From a bacterium (GTDB lineage Bacteria; Actinomycetota; Acidimicrobiia; Acidimicrobiales; Bin134), in NCBI GenBank assembly GCA_028820035.1, contig JAPPKI010000178.1, positions 1 through 5,137 of the forward strand: a DNA stretch of 5,137 nt, given 5' to 3'. Both the position numbers and the translations under genes were made by a program. Positions 1-5,137 of the stretch are shown here, in pieces. Positions within the stretch are counted from its first letter, which is position 1; every line of letters starts with the position of its first letter. The notes below the pieces were generated by a model, which was not told where the DNA came from, made no database searches, and saw nothing but the letters and a program-made list of their open reading frames with translations.

Positions 1-1
1 C

Positions 2-892
2 GCAGGCTTATACGTTCGTGGCGGATATGAGGGCATAGGCCGGGTGGTTTCGCTTGCGTTTGATGATGGCCCTCTCGACTTGGTCCTCCTGCCGTTTCTC
101 AATCCCCAGGGTGCACCCGACGATCTGGAAAATGGCGATAAAGGGCATGGGATAGACGACGGAGAGCATCCGCTGGCTCGTCGCCAGAGCAGAACCCATG
201 AATCGGTCCTTAAGGCAGCCCTTGGAATTGCACAACAAGATTTGCAAGCGCCGCGATCTGTGGCGGTGGCTCATGCATTTGTGAAGGGCGGTCATACATC
301 GGAGTCAGAGCGCCTGCTCGGTGTAGGTGGGGCGGGCATGGTCTCCGGCAAGTTGTTCAGCCATTTCAGCTACTCCGCGCTTGGCCACCTTCACCGCCCA
401 CAAGAGGCCTTAGGACCGACGATCCGTTATTCGGGCTCACCCTTGCCGTATTCATTTTCGGAAGTTCACGAGAAATCGGTGACCATGGTGGAGATCGACA
501 CACTTGGTGAGTGTCAGGTGAGGACGATCCCTATTGAGGTTGGCCGACGGGTGATGACGGTTGAGGGGACGATGGAGGAGCTGCTGAGTAGGCAGCCCGA
601 CGGTAGAGATCAAGAGGTGTTTGTCCGCGCCATTGTCACCGACCCCGGCACGGTGCTTGATGCCAAAGCACGGTTGTCCCAGCGTTACCCCAATGTGGTC
701 GAAGTGAACCTCCGTCCTGGAGGAGACGTTGATTCAGGTTCGGGCCTAGGCGCAACTGGCGAGCGTCATCGGACTCCGCATGACGCAACGCTTGAGTTCT
801 GGGAAGAGGTCGAGCAGTCTGAGCCCGACGCGCGGACTGTCGAATTACTCACCGGCGCTGTGGGTGACGCATTGCAGGAGGTTGCTGTATGA
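2..892 (+). CDS. sbcD: Nuclease SbcCD subunit D (Mre11-type exonuclease), 5'-truncated by the window edge
   Basis: This is the nuclease subunit of SbcCD, a cytoplasmic complex that cleaves DNA hairpins and degrades double-strand ends with Mn2+-dependent phosphoesterase chemistry. 296 residues are visible; family members are usually near 380-400, so about the first quarter is outside the window, including the DxH, GD and GNHD metal-binding motifs. The GTG at 44 is not the start: the frame is open to base 2 and the residues before it (GLYVRGGYEGIGRVV) fit the family. Visible marks are AHAFV with its motif histidine (269-283), the metal-ligand motif GHLH followed by RPQ (383-403), and RYSGSPLPYSFSE (425-463), which closes the nuclease core. 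The remainder is the C-terminal cap region that contacts SbcC. The stop codon overlaps the sbcC start (ATGA), implying one transcript and translational coupling. No frameshift or internal stop is seen, unlike in its partner gene. A TTA leucine codon at 8-10 is uncommon in high-GC actinomycetes. Confidence 0.94.
   Translation, partial: AGLYVRGGYEGIGRVVSLAFDDGPLDLVLLPFLNPQGAPDDLENGDKGHGIDDGEHPLARRQSRTHESVLKAALGIAQQDLQAPRSVAVAHAFVKGGHTSESERLLGVGGAGMVSGKLFSHFSYSALGHLHRPQEALGPTIRYSGSPLPYSFSEVHEKSVTMVEIDTLGECQVRTIPIEVGRRVMTVEGTMEELLSRQPDGRDQEVFVRAIVTDPGTVLDAKARLSQRYPNVVEVNLRPGGDVDSGSGLGATGERHRTPHDATLEFWEEVEQSEPDARTVELLTGAVGDALQEVAV
876..881 (+). promoter_or_regulatory. Ribosome binding site of sbcC
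   Basis: AGGAGG lies inside the last sbcD codons, 7 bases before the ATG at 889. It is a near-consensus Shine-Dalgarno sequence with ideal spacing, and it fixes the sbcC start. Confidence 0.8.
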
Positions 893-1350
893 AGCCGATT
901 CGACTCCAGTTCGCGGCTTTCGGTGCCTACCCCGGGCATCAAGAGGTCGACTTCAAATTGCTGGCCGAGCGTGGCCTGTATGTGGTCTCTGGCCCAACAG
1001 GGTCTGGCAAGACCACCATCTTCGACGCAATGACATTTGCCCTCTATGGCGAGCTCCCGGGTACTCGCTCGGTAGACGGGGTGATCCGCTCACATCACGC
1101 TGATAGTCAGCCGAGTCTGACGGATACGTACGTCGAGTTCGAGTTCGAAGTTGATAGTGCCAGATACGTCGTTCGGCGCTCGCCGAGGTATGAGCGTCCG
1201 AAAAAGGGCAGGAAGGGCAACACCATCCATCCCACAGCAAATCTGACTCGAATTGAACCTGATGGTTCCACCACCTCGATTGCTACGAAGACCAGGCAGT
1301 GCACAGAGGAATGCGCTCAGCTGCTTAGACTCGGCCCCGAACAGTTCTAG
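889..1350 (+). CDS. sbcC: SbcC N-terminal fragment (Walker A lobe), ends at the amber codon
   Basis: This is the part of sbcC that would be made if the TAG acts as a normal stop: 153 residues beginning MKPIRLQFAAFGAYPG. It contains the N-terminal beta-rich half of the ABC ATPase head, with Walker A GPTGSGKT at residues 35-42 followed by TIFDAMTFALYGELPG, as in Rad50/SbcC proteins. It ends in RLGPEQF. In the family the next residues form the strand leading to the Q-loop glutamine, so the fragment stops inside the folded domain rather than at a linker. The ATG start overlaps the sbcD stop and has AGGAGG at good spacing. On its own the piece could bind nucleotide at best; it lacks signature, Walker B and hook. 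Whether it is stable is unknown. Confidence 0.75.
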   Translation: MKPIRLQFAAFGAYPGHQEVDFKLLAERGLYVVSGPTGSGKTTIFDAMTFALYGELPGTRSVDGVIRSHHADSQPSLTDTYVEFEFEVDSARYVVRRSPRYERPKKGRKGNTIHPTANLTRIEPDGSTTSIATKTRQCTEECAQLLRLGPEQF

Positions 1351-1353
1351 CGG

Positions 1354-3918
1354 GTGGTGCTGTTGCCTCAGGGGAGATTTGCTGAGTTCTTGTTGGCCAA
1401 GTCCACCGAGCGTGAAGAGCTGTTGAAGCAGCTTTTCGGCAATGAGGTATATGAGCGTACGACCCAGTTGCTTGGCGAGAAGGCCAAAGGCCTTGAATTG
1501 CAGCTAGAGGATGCCCGTGGTCGCCTTCGGAATCTTCTGAACAACGCAGCTCAGGACGTGACGCAGCTGTACGAGGCATTGGGAATGGAAGCCCTGGAAT
1601 TGACAGGGCCGTCCTCCACGATCGATGCAGAGGGAGCAAGTCAGGCAGAGCAGGACGAAGAGCAACCCGGCTTGGGCGGCGGTGAGTTGCGCAAATGCCT
1701 GGACCGCGCCCAGCAACCTCTGGATAAGTTGGACGCGGAAAGTAAGGCTCGGCAAAAGGCCGCGGTTGACGCTCACCAAGAGCACGAAAGGTTGAAAGGT
1801 GAAGCGGAGAGATTCGACCAGGCTCAGCAGTGCCAGATGCAGCTAGCAGATCTAGAAGCACAGGCCGATGACATAGCCAATCTGAAGAAAGCTGTGGATG
1901 CTTCAAGCTCCGCTCGTCCGGTGGTGGCTGCAGAAGAACAGTACAGCACTTTGGCCGAGAAATTGGCCGCGGCCAAGCGGACCAAGGACGAGCGTTTGGA
2001 ACTCGTTGGACAACAGTTTGGGGTTTTGGGTTGTGAGTTCACCAGCGGACTGTCAGGGTCAGCATCGGCCATTGCCGCCGAACTAGAAAAGCGGCGCGAG
2101 GCAACGAAGGATGACCGCGGGTTGTTAGGGGCACTAGATGCCGCTCGATTGAAGATGAATGAGCGCAATGATCAATTTGAAGCGGCATCCAGAAAAACCG
2201 CAGACAAGAAGGAGGAGAAGAAGAACAAGGAGAACCGCGGAGACGAGATCCAGCAGATGCTTGCTCCGCTGAAGGAGAGCGCGAGCCAGTTAGAAGATAC
2301 AGAGCAACGGGCACAGGAATTGGTTGATTCAATCGAAAATCGTCAGAAATTGGAAGGACTTGAAAGTGAACTGCCCGCCGTAATTCAAGCCGCAGATAGA
2401 GCAAGTGAAGTCCACCGCCAAGCTATGGCAGCTTTCGTAGCCACTCAGGCGCCTCGGCTGGCGGAGAAACTGGAATCGGGCAAGCCCTGCCCGGTTTGCG
2501 GTTCGCTAGAACACCCCTTGCCTGCAACCCCAGACGAAGAGCAGCCAGTGGACTACGAGGAGGTGGAGCGCAAGCACGGCGATTTGAACACTGCGAGCGA
2601 GAAACTTGCGAGGATTCGACGAGAGGTCGCTGAAATCAGGGGTGTGCTAGGCAAGTGGGCTGAGGTCTCTTTGGCCGAGTTGAAGACCGAGCATGTGGAG
2701 GCAGAGAGGTTTGTGGAGAAGGCCAAGGCCGACCGTATCCGACTGGGCGAGCTGTCATCAGAGGAACAGCGACTAGCTGGCGAACTGGAGGATCTAGATG
2801 GTGAGTTAAAGAAACTCGAGGACAACCTGACCTCAGTACGTGCCCTGCTGAAGGAAGAAGCCGAAGCAGCGGAAGCAGCTCAACGTCAAGCGGCGCATCT
2901 GGACGAAAAAAGCGTTGCCGAAGCCGAGGCCGCCATCAGCCGGCTGAGTGACCTGAGTAGCGGCCTTGACGTTGTCTTCACAGATGCAGACCGGGCTCAA
3001 ACCCTATTCAACAATGCCGATCTGGAGTTCGCCAAAGAGCTGTCGGCCAGCCCGTTCGAGAGGGCTGAAGCCGCCCTCTCTGTTTATTTGCCCCAAGAGT
3101 CCGAAGATGAGCAGCGGAGGAGGGTCGAGGCATGGGACCGAGATCTTGACCACATAAAGAACAGTCTCAGCACTCTCCAGCAGCAGGGAGTGCCCGATGA
3201 GCGTCCCGACCTGCAAGAAGCCTCGGCGTTGGCAGATGCAGCAGATGAGGCATCTGAGCAGATTGTGCGGCGGCACCAAGATGCCGTCACCTCCCGCCGT
3301 GATGCGCTGCGCGAACTGGATGCGCATGATGAGGAAGAAGCTGAAACATCGGAGCTGGAAGCCAAGTGGACACAGGTGCGGCACGCCCACGCTGTTTGCA
3401 ACGGCCAGGGACGGTTACGAATCACTCTTCAGCGATGGGTGCTAAGTGGCGAATTGGATCGGGTCACACAGGCAGCCAATGTCCACTTAGATCGCATGAC
3501 CGCCAACCGCTACTCGATCCGCAGACCCCAAGAGCCCACCGATGGGCGTCGTGCCGCGGGACTAGAGCTGAAGGTTACCGACGCCCACACGGGAAGGGAG
3601 AGGTCTACTAACTCCCTATCCGGGGGCGAGCAGTTCCAGGCCTCGCTGGCTCTGGCTCTTGGCCTCGCCGATGTGATCAGCCAGGGAGGATTGGCCAGCG
3701 GTCACACCTATGAGGCCCTGTTTGTTGATGAAGGGTTCGGATCACTTGACTCTGAGTCGCTTGAAGACGCCATCCAGTCTCTTCAGCAGCTCCAAGCTAC
3801 CGGCCGCACCGTTGGGGTAATCACCCACGTCGAGGCCATGAAGCAGCAGCTTCCTCTAGGAATTCAAGTGGATCGCCTTCCCAACGGCCAGGGTTCTACT
3901 CTGACAGTCGTCTCTTGA
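1354..3918 (+). CDS. sbcC: SbcC remainder: Q-loop, coiled coils, zinc hook and C-terminal ATPase lobe
   Basis: This is the 854-codon open frame after the amber, starting with VVLLPQGRFAEFLLAKSTEREELLKQLFG. That string is the conserved Q-loop segment of SbcC, so the frame is a continuation rather than an independent gene. The first possible restart is GTG at 1354 or 1357, only 3-6 bases after the TAG. I see no Shine-Dalgarno sequence ahead of it, so a restart would need coupling to the terminating ribosome. Long Glu/Lys/Ala/Gln-rich stretches form two antiparallel coiled-coil arms around the zinc hook CPVCGSLEHP, whose cysteine codons are at 2488-2490 and 2497-2499. The C-terminal lobe carries NSLSGGEQFQASLALALG (signature LSGGEQ at 3616-3633), Walker B (3718-3750) and the H-loop histidine (3826-3828). 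The stop is TGA at 3916. The identification as SbcC sequence is firm; separate translation is not. Confidence 0.85.
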   Translation: MVLLPQGRFAEFLLAKSTEREELLKQLFGNEVYERTTQLLGEKAKGLELQLEDARGRLRNLLNNAAQDVTQLYEALGMEALELTGPSSTIDAEGASQAEQDEEQPGLGGGELRKCLDRAQQPLDKLDAESKARQKAAVDAHQEHERLKGEAERFDQAQQCQMQLADLEAQADDIANLKKAVDASSSARPVVAAEEQYSTLAEKLAAAKRTKDERLELVGQQFGVLGCEFTSGLSGSASAIAAELEKRREATKDDRGLLGALDAARLKMNERNDQFEAASRKTADKKEEKKNKENRGDEIQQMLAPLKESASQLEDTEQRAQELVDSIENRQKLEGLESELPAVIQAADRASEVHRQAMAAFVATQAPRLAEKLESGKPCPVCGSLEHPLPATPDEEQPVDYEEVERKHGDLNTASEKLARIRREVAEIRGVLGKWAEVSLAELKTEHVEAERFVEKAKADRIRLGELSSEEQRLAGELEDLDGELKKLEDNLTSVRALLKEEAEAAEAAQRQAAHLDEKSVAEAEAAISRLSDLSSGLDVVFTDADRAQTLFNNADLEFAKELSASPFERAEAALSVYLPQESEDEQRRRVEAWDRDLDHIKNSLSTLQQQGVPDERPDLQEASALADAADEASEQIVRRHQDAVTSRRDALRELDAHDEEEAETSELEAKWTQVRHAHAVCNGQGRLRITLQRWVLSGELDRVTQAANVHLDRMTANRYSIRRPQEPTDGRRAAGLELKVTDAHTGRERSTNSLSGGEQFQASLALALGLADVISQGGLASGHTYEALFVDEGFGSLDSESLEDAIQSLQQLQATGRTVGVITHVEAMKQQLPLGIQVDRLPNGQGSTLTVVS

Positions 3919-3951
3919 GTAATGGTTTGCACTTGGTCTGCGGCCGCCAGA

Positions 3952-3967
3952 GCCGAGCAAGCTCGGC
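3952..3967 (+). terminator. GC-rich hairpin after sbcC, possible U-less terminator
   Basis: GCCGAGC and GCTCGGC form a perfect 7-bp inverted repeat separated only by AA (in RNA, six pairs with a 4-base loop), 33 bases after the sbcC stop. No run of T follows, so it is not a classical intrinsic terminator. Hairpins without a U-tract are often proposed as terminators in high-GC actinomycetes. It could also protect the 3' end of the sbcDC mRNA. Confidence 0.35.
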
Positions 3968-4003
3968 GCAGAAACAGCAGAGCCGATCGGTCAAGTGCTG
4001 ACA

Positions 4004-4026
4004 GGTGGCCATCTGGTCAGGCCACC
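4004..4026 (+). terminator. Second hairpin in the sbcC-higB gap, possible tandem terminator
   Basis: GGTGGCC (4004-4010) and GGCCACC (4020-4026) form a perfect 7-bp stem with a 9-base loop, 36 bases after the first hairpin. It also lacks a T-run. Together the two stems could insulate higBA from transcription coming out of sbcDC. An alternative is chance in GC-rich DNA. Confidence 0.3.
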
Positions 4027-4097
4027 GAATGGGTCTGCTGCCGCGGGCATGCCGAGCACGGTCTTGTCAAGCGACGGCTCACAACAACCTCCGCTCT

Positions 4098-4125
4098 GTG
4101 TCGCCTGACAAGTGACGGGCGACAC
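4098..4125. promoter_or_regulatory. Candidate HigA operator: perfect 8-bp inverted repeat in the higBA promoter
   Basis: GTGTCGCC (4098-4105) and GGCGACAC (4118-4125) are exact inverted copies with a 12-base centre, and three further symmetric pairs occur within the centre. The left arm ends on the first base of the -35 box and the right arm stops two bases before the -10 box, so a bound dimer would cover the promoter. HigA-type antitoxins are known to repress their own operons through such palindromes. That HigA is the protein binding here is inferred from position. Confidence 0.6.
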
Positions 4126-4133
4126 TATAGGCT
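4105..4133 (+). promoter_or_regulatory. Promoter of higBA, predicted to give a leaderless mRNA
   Basis: CTGACA (4105-4110, five of six to TTGACA) and TAGGCT (4128-4133, fits the TANNNT form of actinobacterial -10 boxes) are exactly 17 bp apart. Six bases follow before the higB GTG, so transcription would be expected to begin at or within a base or two of position 4140. This agrees with the absence of any Shine-Dalgarno sequence before higB. An overlapping TATAGG (4126-4131) with 15-bp spacing is a weaker alternative. Confidence 0.55.
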
Positions 4134-4139
4134 TGAACG

Positions 4140-4418
4140 GTGATCCGATCCTTCAAGCATCGGGGCCTGAGGGAACTCTATGAGGGCAAAGGGGTTCGGC
4201 GGGTCATGCCTGAGCATGTCCAAAAGCTGCGTCGTATCCTTGCCGTCCTCGACCAAAGTCGAAGTCCGGTGGATATGGATCTGCCGGGCTTCCGGCTGCA
4301 TGCACTGTCAGGTCAACTCAAAGGCCACTACGCCGTGACGGTTTCGGCGAACTGGCGTGTGGTTTTCAGGTTCGAAGACGGTCATGCGATTGACGTTGAT
4401 TACGCCGACTACCACTAG
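4140..4418 (+). CDS. higB: HigB-type toxin (RelE/ParE superfamily mRNA interferase)
   Basis: HigB toxins are small ribosome-dependent endoribonucleases that cut mRNA in the A site and arrest growth until neutralised by HigA. The 92-residue protein matches the family length exactly and begins MIRSFKHRGLRELYEGKG, typical of this group. The conserved core MDLPGFRLHALSGQLKGHYAVTV is followed by SANWRVVFRF and the C-terminal VDYADYH. His54, Asp90, Tyr91 and the final His92 fall at the positions I recall as the active site of the Proteus vulgaris enzyme, so the toxin looks intact. The GTG start is chosen because it gives the family N-terminus. No ribosome binding site precedes it, and the promoter ahead places the mRNA 5' end at the start codon, so translation is probably leaderless and perhaps weak. 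higA follows after 12 bases. The operon order, toxin before antitoxin, is usual for hig loci. Confidence 0.93.
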   Translation: MIRSFKHRGLRELYEGKGVRRVMPEHVQKLRRILAVLDQSRSPVDMDLPGFRLHALSGQLKGHYAVTVSANWRVVFRFEDGHAIDVDYADYH

Positions 4419-4421
4419 GAG
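4417..4421 (+). promoter_or_regulatory. Ribosome binding site of higA, overlapping the higB stop
   Basis: AGGAG (continuing as AGGAGAG to 4423) overlaps the higB TAG and lies 7-9 bases before the higA ATG. It allows coupled and independent loading of ribosomes on the antitoxin gene, in contrast to higB, which has no such site. Confidence 0.7.
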
Positions 4422-4430
4422 AGTGAAGAG

Positions 4431-4727
4431 ATGCCTATGGACAGCCCTCCACATCCAGGAGAAATCATCAAGGCGGAGTGCCTGGAAGCTCTGGGCCTAT
4501 CGATTACCCGAGCAGCCGAGGGTCTGGGTGTGACCCGACAGGCGCTTTCCGATCTTGTCAACCAGAAGGCCGGCATTTCGATTGAGATGTCGTTCCGATT
4601 GTCGCAAGCGTTCGGTTCCACCCCGGAGACTTGGCTGGGCATGCAGCAGGCGTATGACCTTTGGAAGGCGCGAGAGCAAGCAGAGAAGATCGAAGTTGAG
4701 CGGTTCGCTACTTCCAGCATGGCATAG
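4431..4727 (+). CDS. higA: HigA-type antitoxin, Xre-family HTH repressor
   Basis: HigA binds and inhibits HigB and, as a DNA-binding dimer, represses the shared operon. The 98-residue protein has the hallmark HigA opening HPGEIIKAECLEALGLS (residues 8-24). This is followed by an Xre-type helix-turn-helix at about 25-50, ITRAAEGLGVTRQALSDLVN then QKAGIS, with the recognition helix near 35-44. The family tail follows: MSFRLSQAFGSTPETWLGMQQAYDLW. The last 20 residues are charged and variable, which is common in this family. The ATG at 4431 is preferred for its ribosome binding site spacing; ATG 4437 would remove only two residues. The likely DNA target is the inverted repeat between 4098 and 4125. 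The gene ends in TAG and faces the dehydrogenase gene across a 32-base gap. No sign of damage is seen. Confidence 0.93.
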   Translation: MPMDSPPHPGEIIKAECLEALGLSITRAAEGLGVTRQALSDLVNQKAGISIEMSFRLSQAFGSTPETWLGMQQAYDLWKAREQAEKIEVERFATSSMA

Positions 4728-4728
4728 A

Positions 4729-4749
4729 CCGCAGGGGCCGCTACTGCGG
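4729..4749. terminator. Hairpin in the convergent gap, possible shared terminator
   Basis: CCGCAG (4729-4734) and CTGCGG (4744-4749) pair perfectly with a 9-base loop, starting two bases after the higA stop. On the + strand it is followed by CGATTT, a very weak T-run. The position between two gene ends suggests termination for both strands, but the stem is short. Confidence 0.35.
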
Positions 4750-4759
4750 CGATTTCGAG

Positions 4760-5137
4760 CTAATAGCCCTCGTCGGGATTGACGATTCCCTCAAGGGGCT
4801 GGCCGGTCAGGCGGCGTTGGAGGTTGTCGGCGAAGGGGGTAATGAGCAGGTCCCAGGAATCGGGCATGCACCAGGAGACGTGGGCGCTGAGCTTCACCTT
4901 CGGGTGTTCGTACAGCCAGTGGCCCTCAGGAAGGGGCTCGGGCTCCACGGTGTCCAGCGAGGCCCGGGCGATGTGTCCGCTGTCGAGCGCAGCCCGCAGG
5001 GCATCTTGGTCGATGAGGTCGCCCCGGGCGATGTTGACGATGTGCGCGCCTGGCTTGGTGGCGGCTAGCGCGTCAGCATCCAGCAGATGGCGGGTGGCCG
5101 CGGTGGCCGGCGCGGCCACCACAGTGTGGTCGGAGCG
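4760..5137 (-). CDS. D-2-hydroxyacid dehydrogenase, C-terminal part, truncated by the window edge
   Basis: Members of this family reduce 2-keto acids to D-2-hydroxy acids, or the reverse, using NAD(P)H in the cytoplasm. 125 residues are visible and the frame is open to the right edge, so the GTG-like codon at 5122 is not taken as the start. The full protein is normally a little over 300 residues, so the N-terminus and the GxGxxG dinucleotide motif lie outside. The visible part begins RSDHTVVAAPATAATRHLLD, continues KPGAHIVNIARGDLIDQDAL with the catalytic arginine (codon 5024-5026), then ARASLDTVEPEPLPEGHWLY with the catalytic glutamate (4937-4939), and LSAHVSW with the catalytic histidine (4880-4882). 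All three family catalytic residues are therefore present. Substrate cannot be told from this part; glyoxylate/hydroxypyruvate, lactate and phosphoglycerate relatives share these motifs. GC content is about 68%, clearly above the genes to its left. The stop is TAG. Confidence 0.92.
   Translation of the reverse strand, partial: RSDHTVVAAPATAATRHLLDADALAATKPGAHIVNIARGDLIDQDALRAALDSGHIARASLDTVEPEPLPEGHWLYEHPKVKLSAHVSWCMPDSWDLLITPFADNLQRRLTGQPLEGIVNPDEGY

Larger units (their letters stand above)
889..3918 (+). pseudogene. sbcC: sbcC (Rad50-type ATPase of SbcCD) interrupted by an in-frame amber codon
   Basis: Read across the TAG at 1348-1350, this frame gives a full-length SbcC of 1009 residues, the normal size for the family. 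SbcC is an SMC-like ABC ATPase that dimerises through its head domains and a zinc hook and controls DNA access to the SbcD nuclease. Order of parts, counting through the amber as residue 154: Walker A GPTGSGKT at 35-42, Q-loop glutamine in LLPQG at 161, first coiled-coil arm about 185-525, zinc hook CPVC at 534-537, second arm about 550-850, signature LSGGEQ from 910, Walker B LFVDEGFGSLD with Asp947 and Glu948, and H-loop His980. Nothing else is damaged: there is no frameshift, deletion or second stop. TAG is a real stop for higB, higA and the dehydrogenase here, so code reassignment is unlikely. I infer a recent nonsense mutation, a sequence error, or readthrough/restart. I label it a pseudogene because the frame is broken, not because function is shown to be lost. 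Confidence 0.8.

Noticed and set aside
44..46. GTG as start of a shorter sbcD
   Set aside because: The frame is open to base 2 and the residues before GTG fit SbcD, so the gene is cut by the window edge rather than starting here.
8..295. Minus-strand open frame opposite sbcD
   Set aside because: It lies fully antisense to well-conserved sbcD sequence and its product resembles no family; it is a shadow of the real reading frame.
1348..1350. Amber as an encoded unusual amino acid such as pyrrolysine
   Set aside because: SbcC is not known as a pyrrolysine protein, and TAG is used as an ordinary stop by three neighbouring genes. A mutation or sequence error is simpler.
1325..1906. 193-codon minus-strand open frame opposite sbcC
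   Set aside because: Low-complexity, Pro/Arg/Leu-rich product antisense to the Q-loop and coiled-coil coding region, with no motif; a shadow frame.
2160..2340. Lys/Glu-rich stretch as a possible inserted or foreign segment in sbcC
   Set aside because: The charged, repeat-like composition is normal for the coiled-coil arm of SbcC, and the frame continues smoothly to the zinc hook.
3922..4143. A 73-codon open frame between sbcC and higB with a 4-base overlap onto higB
   Set aside because: The product is Arg/Ala/Ser-rich with no recognisable fold, there is no ribosome binding site, and it runs through both hairpins, the operator and the promoter. It is most likely a chance frame in non-coding DNA.
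4817..5068. Plus-strand open frame opposite the dehydrogenase
   Set aside because: It is antisense to a segment that carries all three catalytic residues of the dehydrogenase; long antisense frames are expected at about 68% GC.

Overview
The window looks like chromosomal DNA of a moderately GC-rich bacterium, most probably an actinomycete (Actinomycetota). The basis is the character of the SbcD/SbcC and dehydrogenase proteins, a TANNNT-type -10 box that appears to drive a leaderless GTG-started gene, and U-less GC hairpins. The organism call is from memory of these families and is only moderately certain.

Layout. Positions 2-892 (+) hold the C-terminal three quarters of sbcD, cut by the left window edge. 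It overlaps by 4 bases (ATGA) the start of sbcC (889-3918, +). Together they would make the SbcCD (Mre11-Rad50 type) nuclease-ATPase that opens DNA hairpins and processes broken ends. sbcC is complete in length (1009 codons) and carries every expected motif, but an in-frame amber codon (TAG, 1348-1350) interrupts it just before the Q-loop. The gene is therefore either a very young pseudogene, a split or readthrough gene, or affected by a sequence error. Positions 3919-4139 contain no convincing gene. They hold two GC-rich hairpins and then a compact promoter/operator.

That promoter leads into a toxin-antitoxin operon of the higBA type in the usual toxin-first order: higB (4140-4418, mRNA-cleaving toxin) and higA (4431-4727, HTH antitoxin and repressor). 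The promoter geometry (CTGACA, 17 bp, TAGGCT, 6 nt, then GTG) predicts a leaderless higB mRNA. A perfect 8-bp inverted repeat lies between the -35 and -10 boxes as a candidate HigA operator. In contrast, higA has its own Shine-Dalgarno sequence.

On the opposite strand, converging on higA, positions 4760-5137 encode the C-terminal part of a D-2-hydroxyacid dehydrogenase that runs off the right edge. A small hairpin sits in the 32-base convergent gap. Hand counts on sampled 60-base rows give roughly 50-60% GC in sbcDC and higBA but about 68% in the dehydrogenase, so the junction near 4728-4760 may separate DNA of different history.

I see no CRISPR array, tRNA, rRNA, insertion sequence or clearly new system. 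The most notable points are the amber codon in sbcC and the tightly packed leaderless higBA control region.
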